From the NCBI GenBank assembly GCA_049509675.1, contig JBEKZQ010000203.1, positions 1-22,698 on the forward strand: a stretch of DNA of 22,698 bases, written 5' to 3'. The notes under the pieces were generated by a model that saw only the letters and a list, made by a program, of their open reading frames with translations, ran no database searches and had not been told where the DNA came from. Numbering within the stretch: position 1 is the stretch's first letter; each line of letters begins with the position of its first letter. Source of the DNA: JBEKZQ01 sp049509675. GTDB lineage: Bacteria; Planctomycetota; Planctomycetia; Pirellulales; Thermoguttaceae. Both the position numbers and the translations under genes were made by a program. This document shows positions 1 to 8,200 of this stretch, in pieces.

Positions 1-290
1 GTAGCCGTTATCTCCTTCTGGCCGTGGACGGCGCCAGAGCACCACATCGTACCCCGTTCAACCCCACGGTCCCGAAAGGCATCGTTGCTATGCACCCAGA
101 CGCCGCTGCCGGGCGACGTCTCGCTAAGGCCTGAGCCGTCAATCAAGTTCTTCAACGCTTTCGATTCGGTTTGCGTGCTGGAAGCGCTGGCAGTCACCGG
201 GCAGATCGGCGGATCGTTATCGTTCGCGGCCAGAACTGCTGAACAACCAAAGACGAGCAGAGCCAAGCCACGCAGCATAGCCACGACCAT
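1..290 (-). CDS. Partial secreted protein, F5/8 type C (discoidin)-like N-terminus
   Basis: The 5' end of a minus-strand gene runs off the left edge of the window, so only about 96 codons are visible. It opens with a signal peptide: a short positive start (MLRG), a hydrophobic run LALLVFGCSAVLA, then the mature chain beginning AANDNDPP. The mature part (VTASASSTQTESKALKNLIDGSGL, given here only in outline, ending near MWCSGA) resembles the opening of galactose-binding jelly-roll (F5/8 type C) domains of planctomycete secreted proteins, in which NLIDGSGL and a MWLS-like motif recur. A GGAG about 8 nt upstream supports the ATG at 290; a second ATG five codons in is also possible. The domain call is an inference from a short stretch and the gene's full function cannot be seen. 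It is divergent from the beta-helix protein at 640. Confidence 0.6.
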   Translation of the reverse strand, partial: MVVAMLRGLALLVFGCSAVLAANDNDPPICPVTASASSTQTESKALKNLIDGSGLSETSPGSGVWVHSNDAFRDRGVERGTMWCSGAVHGQKEITA

Positions 291-639
291 GGGCAATCTC
301 CGGGCAGGGAAAGTCGGCAAGTGCAAAGAGGCCGGGGTCAAGGGAAGGGGCAATACGCCATACGCTGACTGGCATGCAGAACGTAGTTTCGCAATCCAGC
401 TCGATTGTACCAGCCAGACACACCGTTCGCAAAAGGCTGGTGGATTACGCATGTCGATCTCAGTCCCACGAATGAACGGGCTTGCTCAATGTCGGGCAGG
501 ATGGACTTGAGCCTTTCCCCCGATTATGCTCAATCAACCTGCAGAAATGAGAATTCGACTGACACGACCGCAGCCATGAATCGCGAGCACCGGTTCATTC
601 TCGTTCCTGGCCGACGCGCTCGAATGAAAAGGAGATTCC
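291..639. other. Divergent intergenic region, no gene seen
   Basis: 349 bp between two divergent genes for secreted proteins. I find no convincing coding frame, RNA gene or strong sigma-70 promoter. The only structure is weak: TTGAGC at 507-512 is mirrored by GCTCAA at 528-533 (15 bp apart), and GCTCAAT recurs at 484-490 and 528-534. It presumably carries the promoters of both genes, but I cannot place them. Confidence 0.5.
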
Positions 640-2943
640 GTGAAACCAATTAGGGAGTTGATCCTTGGCCTGTTGCTGCCACTCACATTGGCCGGTCCGG
701 CAATGTCCGAGGAATTCGAGTTCCGTCTGGTCGACGCCGCCGGCAAGCCGGTCGATTGGATCAAACAGGAAGTCAAGTACCAGTACATGTCGGGACGATT
801 CAGCCCGAGCTTCAAGGCCGGCGTGCCGATTGATTTTGCTCCTGCCGTGACGCAGATGGCCCTGGTGAAGGCCCGGCTGAACGTCGGTGATTCCGCAGCG
901 GCCTGCGTACGGGTGTTCAACGCGGCCGATGGCAGGCCAGTCACGCAGTTTCGCGGCGAAGGCAAAGACAGGCTCACGTGCCCGGCGAAGAGCTACGCCG
1001 GCATTGGCGCGGCCGACACCCCGACCGACAATCCCGTGGCAACATTCTATGCGGGCGACGAAGGCTATCCGGCGTGGACCGCTTCGATCCGCTGGTCGAA
1101 CGTCGTCGATATGAAGAGCTATGCCAAGGGCAAGAACGATTTCGAGCGGTTCGAGGCTGCCCGCGATGAAGTCGCCCGCCAAGGCGGCGGCGTGCTTTAT
1201 TACCCGGCCGGCATCTACGACTTCAAAGACGCCCCGTCCGACGGCCCACACGGCCGCGGTCTGATGCTCCGCAGCGGCGTGGTCATCCGCGGCGAGGCAC
1301 CGTCCGGCAACCCCCTGGCCCGCCATGGCCGCCTCGAGTTGACAACCAAGTTCGTCTTTGCCTACCGGAATCGGGCCGGCGGCGAGGTGCCGCGAGATTG
1401 GAGCCTGATCGGGCTCTGTCCGGAACCGGGCCAGCGCGTCCGGGACGTCAACAACGTCGGAATCTGCTGGGTGGACCTCAGCGGAGCGGCGGTCTTCTTC
1501 GGTTTCGACAGCAACTGGGGCCCTGCGTGGCGGTCGGCCGAGGGCTGGCAGAGCAAGCTGGCGAAGCCCGGCTGGGCCGGTCGCAAGGCCGACGGCACGC
1601 ACCCAAAAGACCCCTTCGCCGGCGGTCCGCACGAGGACAACGGAGGCAAATACCTCGGCGCCGGGCACGGCCGACTGGTTTTCGGCTGCGTGTTGCGCGA
1701 CGCCTGCGTGCCCAACGATTGTCTCGATCAAGGGTTCGGGCCGTCGGGCTTCTTCGTCGAACGGTTCGTCGGCCGGCTATCGGTCTACGGCTCCCGGGTC
1801 ATGGTGGCCAACAACCTGCTGCCCAAGCCAACGAAGGTCTTCAAGTATCAACAAAAGACGTTAGCGCGGCGTCAAGAAAAGGAAGCCAAGGTCCGCACGG
1901 TCATGTTCGACTACGGTATGACGATGGGGATCGACATAAACAAGGATCTTCTCGGTCAGGTCCGCCAGAAAGGCACAGTGCCCGGCTACTTCGAGGAAGG
2001 CGTCCTTGTGCGCGACAACTATGTCTGGAACCACGGTAACAAGGGTTTCAATATCTCGGGCGGCTGGGCTGTCGTACAAGACAACCACAACGAGCGAACC
2101 TTCCTGGCCAGCGGCGACGACGTCTACGGCGTCGGTGGCGGTTGGACCCTGACGATGGACGGCTACATGGTCTCCAACGCCACCGACGACAACCTCGCGC
2201 GGGCGTTCGACATGGCTGGCCGCAACCTGTGGATCGACCGCAATTCGTACAACAACACGGGCTCGACGCCTGGTAACGACGGCGAAGGCATTCTGTGCCA
2301 ACTCCACGGCGGCACGCACGTCCACTCCTGGGCCGTCACGCACAACGATGGCAGCGGCAAGCCGGGCTACATCGGCGCCTGGAACGTCGACTGCCTTGGC
2401 CTGCTGATCGCGTGGAATAAAACGCCTACAGCGCCCTGGACGGGGGCCGTTGTGTTCTCCAAGGACCATTTGGCCGATTGCGCGTTCGTGGCCAACAGCC
2501 TCCGCGGTTGCCCGGACCGCGCAAAGCCGCCCCGGGATCTTGCGAACCGGACCGACCTGAACTGGCCGCTATTGGACAATCCGCCGGGTGCGGTCAAGGC
2601 GCCTCGCGACGTCAAGGCCCAACTCTACGAGGGCGACGGCGTGAAGATCACCTGGACCGACGCCGCGAACAACGAAATCGGCTTCCGTGTCGATCGGCAG
2701 ATCGGCGATCTGCCGATCGGGGGCGGCAAATGGACGACCATCGCGTACCGGCCGCCACGCATCCAGGGCCACGCCAACAATCCTCAGGCGTGGGTTGATT
2801 TCTTCGCGCCGCCGGGAAAGCAGGTCCGCTATCGAGTTGCGGCCGTCAATGCCGACGATGGCGACCAGGGGGCCAGCCCACCGACACCGAGCGTCCGGAC
2901 CGCGCCGGCACGAACCACGACGGCCGACGTCGATGGGAAGTAA
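640..2943 (+). CDS. Secreted right-handed beta-helix protein, pectate-lyase-superfamily-like, with C-terminal fibronectin III-like domain
   Basis: 767 aa, starting at GTG 640 with AAAGGAGA about 7 nt upstream. Residues 1-23 form a signal peptide (LILGLLLPLTLAG, likely cleavage after AMS), so the protein is exported. Residues about 165-225 (FERFEAARDEVARQGGGVLYY, then a GRGLMLRSGVVIRGE-type segment) are the typical entry to a pectate lyase 3 / glycoside-hydrolase 28 or 55-type parallel beta-helix, where a run of Gly-rich turns begins. The middle (about 370-620) has repeated Asn/Gly-rich turns of the same kind. Residues about 655-750 (PRDVKAQLYEGDGVKITWTD ... VRYRVAAVNADDG) look like a fibronectin type III or similar beta-sandwich. 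A role in polysaccharide breakdown or binding is inferred; no catalytic residues can be assigned, so substrate and activity stay open. Confidence 0.75.
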   Translation: MKPIRELILGLLLPLTLAGPAMSEEFEFRLVDAAGKPVDWIKQEVKYQYMSGRFSPSFKAGVPIDFAPAVTQMALVKARLNVGDSAAACVRVFNAADGRPVTQFRGEGKDRLTCPAKSYAGIGAADTPTDNPVATFYAGDEGYPAWTASIRWSNVVDMKSYAKGKNDFERFEAARDEVARQGGGVLYYPAGIYDFKDAPSDGPHGRGLMLRSGVVIRGEAPSGNPLARHGRLELTTKFVFAYRNRAGGEVPRDWSLIGLCPEPGQRVRDVNNVGICWVDLSGAAVFFGFDSNWGPAWRSAEGWQSKLAKPGWAGRKADGTHPKDPFAGGPHEDNGGKYLGAGHGRLVFGCVLRDACVPNDCLDQGFGPSGFFVERFVGRLSVYGSRVMVANNLLPKPTKVFKYQQKTLARRQEKEAKVRTVMFDYGMTMGIDINKDLLGQVRQKGTVPGYFEEGVLVRDNYVWNHGNKGFNISGGWAVVQDNHNERTFLASGDDVYGVGGGWTLTMDGYMVSNATDDNLARAFDMAGRNLWIDRNSYNNTGSTPGNDGEGILCQLHGGTHVHSWAVTHNDGSGKPGYIGAWNVDCLGLLIAWNKTPTAPWTGAVVFSKDHLADCAFVANSLRGCPDRAKPPRDLANRTDLNWPLLDNPPGAVKAPRDVKAQLYEGDGVKITWTDAANNEIGFRVDRQIGDLPIGGGKWTTIAYRPPRIQGHANNPQAWVDFFAPPGKQVRYRVAAVNADDGDQGASPPTPSVRTAPARTTTADVDGK

Positions 2944-3045
2944 GTCGCCCTCGGTGCGACCGTCCCGTTGGGTGACGATCGTCGCCGGATTCCCACCCAC
3001 GGCCGCGATCCCGCTGCTTTCGCGACAGGCTTGCAGACAAACGAT

Positions 3046-3955
3046 TCACGGATTCGATTTGGCCGACTCCAGCGGCACGTCGCAGAACGTCAGCCCGGCG
3101 ATGCCGTTGGCGCCGATCAGCAACTTGTCCTGACTCCAATTCATCTCATGCACGTAGGTGATCGTCTTCGCCGAGGACGCGGCCTTCAATCGGAGCGTGA
3201 GCACGCGGCCGGAGACCGAGCCCGAGGCGACTTCGCCGGCGGCCCCGTCCAGATGGAATTGGCCCGCGAGCGCATCGTTCCAGGCAACCGGCTGACAGTC
3301 CTGGGCCTTGATCGTGAACGCGAACTCTCCGGCCTCGCCGGGCGTGCCGATCAGCATTCCGGCCGGGGCAAGCATGACCCCGTAAGGCAGTATACCCCCG
3401 CCAAGACTCCACGTAATATGTCCAACACCACCCGCAACCGCCAGCGGTTCCATGACGTACTGATCCAGGGACGCGGTTCTCAGCGATTGATCGGGAATCG
3501 ACGGAGGCGTGTCCTGGTTCACGGTCAGCCGTGCTGAAGACAAGACCACTGCCGAGTTCGGGAAGCGACAATTGCAACTGGCCGGACGGCCCCACGATCA
3601 AGGTGCTGACCGCTTCGGTATTCGGGTTGCGGATCGGCCGTCTGGCCAGGGTGCCGATCCATGTGGGATCTCGGTTCTCCCACAGAAGTTTCCCGTGCTC
3701 GTCCAGGCAGGCCAACCGCGTTTCAAGTCCCACGCCGCCAGGGTACGGCCGGCAGCGGCCTGTTTCTCTCGGATGCCGGGGTTGGGTCCGGAGACCATCC
3801 AACTGAATGCCTCGCGAACCGGCAACTGCTCGCCCAGGAGCACGTAAAGCCGGCTGCCGTCGATTCCCAGCCACTTCACTCGCAGCTTTGCGTTGTCGCT
3901 CATCACGAGGGCCGGCAGGTCGCCGCCAAGACCGGCGGTCAGGCAGATCAGTAGG
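3046..3955 (-). pseudogene. Frameshifted remnant of a secreted esterase-like protein (Ig-like segment plus sialate-O-acetylesterase-type tail)
   Basis: One protein can be read through three successive minus-strand frames. Frame 1 holds a signal-like LLICLTAGLGGDLPALV and continues to AAWDLK. A one-base slip in an AAA run near 3721-3724 moves it to TRLACLDEHGKLLWENRDP. A second slip near 3550 moves it to SSARLTVNQDTPPSIPDQS and on to the stop at 3046. The middle (WSLGGGILPYGVMLAPAGML, GTPGEAGEFAF) is a putative Ig-type segment. The end (ITYVHEMNWSQDKLL, GANGIAGLTFCDVPLE) is the characteristic tail of planctomycete sialate O-acetylesterase-like proteins. No SGNH catalytic block is present, and there is no clear start codon ahead of the signal-like stretch, which overlaps the end of the HEPN gene. 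The simplest reading is a decayed gene; sequencing indels could explain the two shifts but not the missing catalytic part. Confidence 0.6.
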
Positions 3956-4355
3956 ACGCGTTGAACGCCGCGTAATCGGCCCGCGCGGCCGAGTCCAACG
4001 GCTGGCCGGCCTTTCGGCACCACTCGAGCAACTCGACCGTGTTGCGCTTCACGCGGCAGGCTTCCAGATATTTGGCGTCCACTCCGTGCTCCGCGCCGAG
4101 GATCAGAGGGAGCGACTGAAGAGCACGGTAATGCGCCTGTGCATGTGTTGGCCGATATCCCTCGGCGTATAGCAAAGCCGTGCAAAGCTTCAGTGCCGCA
4201 TTGTATGCGATACCGAAACGCCAGTCGTCGGAGATTTCGTGGCTTTGTGCGTCCGACAAGTCGCGATGCGCAATGCTCAGCAGATTGCCGATCTCCTCGC
4301 GGTCAGTCGCGTGCGGCCTAAGCCAGCCATTATTCTGCCACTGCACCAAGCTCAC
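3948..4355 (-). CDS. HEPN-domain protein, partner of the upstream nucleotidyltransferase (putative toxin of an MNT/HEPN module)
   Basis: 135 aa from GTG 4355. The ISDDWRFGIAYNAALKLCTALL segment (residues about 41-62) and GYRPTHAQAHYRAL are characteristic of stand-alone HEPN proteins. In the family, HEPN subunits are RNase-type toxins whose partner MNT antitoxin nucleotidylates them. Here the segment CRVKRNTVELLEW (residues 100-112) sits where the RX4-6H motif is normally found; R104-N105 are present but no His follows, so RNase activity is doubtful. Its first 26 bp overlap the end of the MNT gene, which fits translational coupling and a two-gene operon. The downstream neighbour is the decayed esterase-like gene. 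HEPN assignment is firm; toxicity is inferred. Confidence 0.82.
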   Translation of the reverse strand: MSLVQWQNNGWLRPHATDREEIGNLLSIAHRDLSDAQSHEISDDWRFGIAYNAALKLCTALLYAEGYRPTHAQAHYRALQSLPLILGAEHGVDAKYLEACRVKRNTVELLEWCRKAGQPLDSAARADYAAFNASY

Positions 4356-4917
4356 GCTGGGAACCTTTCACGAAAATCTTCTCGGACCGCATCACCGAAC
4401 TCACGAAATGTTCCTTGGCCCCAGCGCGCTTGGCGAATTCGGCCGGACTCAACACGTGCGGGTTGATTTCGCGGCCCAACCGATCGCCAACGCCATCAAG
4501 AAGCTCGGAAAGCTTCCGTAGCCCGATGTCGCCGATCACCAGAAGATCGATATCGCTTTCCGCGCCGGCAGTTCCCGCGGCCACCGATCCAAACACCAAC
4601 GCACATCGGACACGATCATCCCTGAGCGCTTCGGCCAGCACGTCGGCCAGGCCGACGGTTTTCAGCACGAGTTGGCGGATATCGTTGACGACCGGATGCA
4701 CCTGATTGGCTGCATAATAGACGCGATTGCCGTCCTTTCGCCGGGTCACCAGGCCGATTTTCACCAGTTTCTCGACGTCTTGACGGACCGTGCCGACGGC
4801 GAAACCGGTCTGACGCTGAATCTCCCGCAAGTGGACCTCGCCGCTGCGCAGGCCGAACAGGACGCGGAGAATTTCCGCTCTCGCACGCGAACAGATGAGT
4901 TGGGCCAAGAAGTTCAT
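4330..4917 (-). CDS. Winged-helix plus MNT-type nucleotidyltransferase (putative antitoxin/autoregulator)
   Basis: 195 aa, start ATG 4917. Residues 1-75 are a winged helix: ILRVLFGLRSGEVHLREIQ, a helix-turn-helix-like TGFAVGTVRQDVEKLVKIGL and a wing with TRRKDGNRVYYAAN. Residues about 100-180 are a minimal nucleotidyltransferase with the signature FGSVAAGTAGAESDIDLLVI: G110-S111 and the metal-binding acidic pair D122/D124. The family normally transfers nucleotides to the HEPN partner encoded next (26-bp overlap). The in-frame upstream extension is rejected because it runs through the promoter, operator and tracrRNA region; a consensus TATAAT lies 7 nt ahead of this ATG and there is no Shine-Dalgarno, so the mRNA is probably leaderless. 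The fused winged helix and the palindrome just upstream suggest that it represses its own promoter. Confidence 0.88.
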   Translation of the reverse strand: MNFLAQLICSRARAEILRVLFGLRSGEVHLREIQRQTGFAVGTVRQDVEKLVKIGLVTRRKDGNRVYYAANQVHPVVNDIRQLVLKTVGLADVLAEALRDDRVRCALVFGSVAAGTAGAESDIDLLVIGDIGLRKLSELLDGVGDRLGREINPHVLSPAEFAKRAGAKEHFVSSVMRSEKIFVKGSQRELGAVAE

Positions 4918-4924
4918 TTGTTCG

Positions 4925-4930
4925 ATTATA
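4925..4930 (-). promoter_or_regulatory. Consensus -10 box (TATAAT) of the MNT-HEPN operon, leaderless start
   Basis: On the minus strand TATAAT is followed by seven bases (cgaacaa) and then the ATG at 4917, so transcription should start at or beside the A of the start codon. No Shine-Dalgarno is seen. The -35 region is poor, consistent with a promoter controlled by the overlapping palindrome. Confidence 0.65.
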
Positions 4931-4959
4931 CCATACAATTGTATGGTGTGGCCATACAA
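4930..4959. promoter_or_regulatory. Palindromic operator plus third half-site for the winged-helix/MNT protein
   Basis: ACCATACAATTGTATGGT at 4930-4947 is a perfect 18-bp palindrome. A third copy of the half-site, CCATACAA, lies at 4952-4959, exactly 21 bp (two helical turns) from the first copy at 4931. The site directly abuts the -10 box and fills the spacer and -35 area, so a bound winged-helix dimer would block RNA polymerase. The binding protein is inferred from adjacency. Confidence 0.7.
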
Positions 4960-5010
4960 ATGCTGACAAGATCGCGTGTCCCTGGTCTTGTCGTTTCGTG
5001 GATTTGCGTC

Positions 5011-5052
5011 CGACAATAACAAAGATGGCCGCCCTACTCTCGCAAGGCGGCC
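5011..5052 (-). terminator. Likely tracrRNA terminator hairpin with T-rich tail
   Basis: On the minus strand GGCCGCC and GGCGGCC (5027-5052) form a 7-bp stem around a 12-nt loop, followed by ATCTTTGTTATTG. The T run is interrupted, so termination may be partial, allowing some read-through toward the MNT gene. Confidence 0.55.
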
Positions 5053-5128
5053 GGTTGCCCCGTGGGGCATGGCCTGCGAATGTTTCTTCTTGTTACGGAA
5101 AGACTCCCAGGCCAGGATCGGATACACT
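5011..5128 (-). ncRNA. tracrRNA of the type II-C system (anti-repeat 5092-5128)
   Basis: Read on the minus strand, the first 37 nt begin AGTGTATCCGATCC, continue TGGCC and GAG, and end CCGTAAC. Against the complement of the crRNA repeat they differ by three C-to-T changes that give G-U pairs, one mismatch and a 4-nt/5-nt internal loop. The predicted duplex has a 7-bp lower stem (GUUGCGG with CCGUAAC), the internal loop, and a long upper stem of about 25 pairs: the usual type II crRNA:tracrRNA shape. After an A-rich linker come a small GC hairpin (5056-5069) and a 7-bp GC hairpin (5027-5052) followed by a T-rich run, giving an RNA of about 110-118 nt. A TTGACA/GATAAT promoter puts the start exactly at 5128. 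Known role: pairs with pre-crRNA, directs RNase III processing and is bound by Cas9. The 3' end is approximate. Confidence 0.88.
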
Positions 5129-5151
5129 AGTTCCGATTATCTCGCTATAAT
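5123..5151 (+). promoter_or_regulatory. Likely cas9 promoter, overlapping the tracrRNA promoter
   Basis: A consensus TATAAT lies at 5146-5151 on the plus strand; transcription would begin near 5158, leaving a leader of about 49 nt before cas9. With 17-bp spacing the -35 position is TACACT (5123-5128), a poor match that lies inside the anti-repeat. The whole element overlaps the divergent tracrRNA promoter. Confidence 0.5.
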
Positions 5152-5164
5152 GGGCCCATGTCAA
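5136..5164 (-). promoter_or_regulatory. Sigma-70-type promoter of the tracrRNA
   Basis: TTGACA (5159-5164) and GATAAT (5136-5141) on the minus strand are separated by 17 bp. Seven bases after the -10 box comes the first base of the anti-repeat. It is the best promoter match I found in the window. Confidence 0.82.
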
Positions 5165-5206
5165 GCATCCACTGGGGCAATTGCCGTTTTTCTCATGAGG
5201 CAAGCC

Positions 5207-8200
5207 ATGGCTGAACTCACACTTGGGCTCGATGTCGGACCGAATTCCATAGGCTGGGGGCTGGTCGACCAAGGCGCAGGGAAGATCGTTGCGGCCGGCG
5301 TACGCGTCTTTCCCGAAGGGGTCGATCGTGACCAAAAGGGGGGTGAGAAGTCGAAGAGCCAATCCCGCCGGGACGCCCGCGGAATGCGGCGGCAGATTCG
5401 CCGCCGCGCGCAGCGCCGGCGCCTTCTGCGGCAGGCGTTGACCGCGGCCGGACTGCTTCCCGACGATTCCGAACGATTCAAGAGCCTGCTCGAACGAAAT
5501 CCTTACGAGCTTCGAAGTCGCGCTCTTGATGAGCAACTCCAGCCGCATGAAATCGGCCGCGCCCTATTGCACCTCGGCCAACGCCGAGGGTTTCTCAGCA
5601 ATCGAAAGACCGACAAGCCAAACGACAACAAAACCAAGGGCATCTTAGCCGAGATGAGCGAATTGGCCGCCGAGATGGAGCAAGCGGGCAGCCGTACCCT
5701 GGGCGAACACTTCGCCGAACGCGCGACGGGCTTCCATCCTTGCACCCAACCGGACGGCCCGCACATTCGCCGGCGGCACACGCGCCGGGCGATGTACGAG
5801 GCCGAATTCGAGCGCATTTGGAGCGCGCAACAGAAGCATTATCCCCAACTGCTAACGGAACTCCTGAAGTTCGGAAAACGGGGCAAGCAAAGTTTCCCCA
5901 AGAGGCCCGAGCGGCTCGGCAAGCACTCTAACTTGGTGGACGAGTTTGGGCTATACGGATTGATCTTCTTTCAGCGCAAGATGTATTGGCCCAAGTCGGT
6001 CGTCGGGCGCTGCGAGTTGGAGCCGCGGGAGAAGCGTTGTCCCCGCGCGGCAAGAGCTGCGCAACGCTTTCGCATCCTGCAAGAGGTCAACAACTTGCGT
6101 GTGCTGGACCGTGCGGCGCGCACCGAACGGCGCTTGGACGCGGCCGAACGCCGCACACTGGTCAACCACCTGATGGCGACAAAGGAAGCCAAATTCGACC
6201 AGATACGCGGCTGGTTGAAGCTGCCGGATTCCGCGCTTTTCAACTTGGAGCGCGGCGGGAGGAAGAAACTCGACGGCCACCTCCCCGACGCAGCCCTGTC
6301 TGGGAAGAAATGTCTCGGCAAGCGCTGGGCTCCGTTCGCGGAGAACATCAAGGACCGCGCGGTCGATATCCTCGTCGAGGAAGACACCACGGAGGAGGCC
6401 GTCCGGCGGTTGGTAACAGAATGTGGATTTCCCGAAGAGGACGCGAAGGTTGCCGCAGCCATCCATCTGCCCGAAGGTTACATGAGCTTCGGGCGCGGCG
6501 CGATTGCGAAGCTTCTGCCACACCTCGAAAACGGCGTGATGCTCATGGCCGATGACGCCTCGAATTCGGCCCTCCACGCGGCCGGCTATCTGAGGCCCGA
6601 TCAGCGCGAGGTCAACCAGCGCCGCTTCCTGCCGCCGTCGCCCAACGTAGCCAATCCCGTTGTCCGGCAAGCTTTGGTCGAGGTCCGCAAGACAGTAAAT
6701 GCCGTGCTGCGCGAGTTGGTCTACCGCCATGGTCATACGCTGGGAAAGCTGCACGTCGAGCTTGCCCGCGAAGCGAAAAAATCATTCGCCGAACGGTCAC
6801 AGCTTCGCATCGACCAGAGCCAACGCGAAAAGGCGCGAGAGAACGCCGCCAAGTGGATCGAAGAGTTCGACGCTTCGATCAAGCCCACGCGCGCCACGGT
6901 GAACCGTTACCTTCTCTGGCGGGAGCACGATGAATTCTGTCCATATTGCGGCGCGAAGATCGGCCCGGCGCAGCTCTTCAACGGTGAGGCCGACGTCGAT
7001 CACATCCTTCCTCGCTGGCGGAGCCTGGACGACTCGATGGCCAACAAGGTGGTAGCCCATCGCCGCTGCAACGCAGAAAAGGGTGACCGCACGCCGCGCG
7101 AGTGGCTTGAAGATAGCGATCCGGAGCGGTACGAGCGAGCCATGCGGGTCGCCGAGCGGCTTCCTTACGGCAAGCAACGTAAGTTCCAACAGAAGGACAT
7201 CCTGTTGGACGACTTCGTCCAGCGTCAATTGAACGACACCGCCTACATAAGCCGGTGCGTCTCGCAGTATCTGCGTTGTCTCGGTGCGAAAGTGGTTTGT
7301 ACCCGCGGCGACATGACCGCCGACGTGCGGTACTGGTGGGGAATGAACTCCATTCTTCAACCGGACGGCAGCGACCGCAAGAATCGCGACGACCACCGGC
7401 ACCATGCCGTCGACGCCCTGGTGATTGCGTTGACGGACGAGAAACGGTTGTTTGCCCTTGCCAACGCGCGGGGCGAAAACATGCCGCCGCCCTGGGAAGG
7501 GTTCCGCGAGGCAGCGGAAGTCGCGGTGCTGGCGATCAACGTTTCTCACCGTGCCCAGCGCCGACTGCACGGGGCCCTGCACAAAGACATGTTCTATGGC
7601 GCAACCCACAAGCCGCAAGCCTCCGGCACGACCGCCAACGACACCCCGCGTCCCTGGGCGAAAGACTGGACTGAGGAGAATTGCACTTTCGTTCGCCGCA
7701 AGCCGATCGAGTCGCTTACGAAGACGCAGGACTTGAAGAAGGTGCGCGACCCCACAGTTCGTGCGATCCTTCGATGGCACCTCCTCGCCCAAGGAATTGA
7801 CCCCGACAAGAGCGGCGCGATTCCTGGCGACGCGTTCAAGGGCAAGAACTTGCCGCGCATGCCCTCCGGCGTGCCAATCCGAAGGGTGCGAATGGTGGAG
7901 CACAGCAGCGCGATGCGGCCGGTGTCGGAAAGCCGTTCTTACCAGTGCGTCGAGCCGGGCAGCAACCATCACATGGTCATTTACGATCTTCTCGACGCAC
8001 AAGGCAAGCCCATCCTGAACGCCGATGGTGAACCCAAGCGGGACGGTTTTGTCGTTCCAATGATTGATGTCGCCGCCAGAATTACACGTCTCTTGAGGGA
8101 GCAAGAGAATGAAGAGAAGAAGAGGATAACGCTGGTCGAAAGAGAGTTGGGCCCGGGCAAGAAGTTCGCCATGTCCCTGTCGATCAATGAAATGTTCCTA

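Noticed and set aside
4976..5206. A 77-residue N-terminal extension of Cas9
   Set aside because: It crosses the tracrRNA gene and both promoters, while the RuvC-I motif begins right after ATG 5207, which has a ribosome site.
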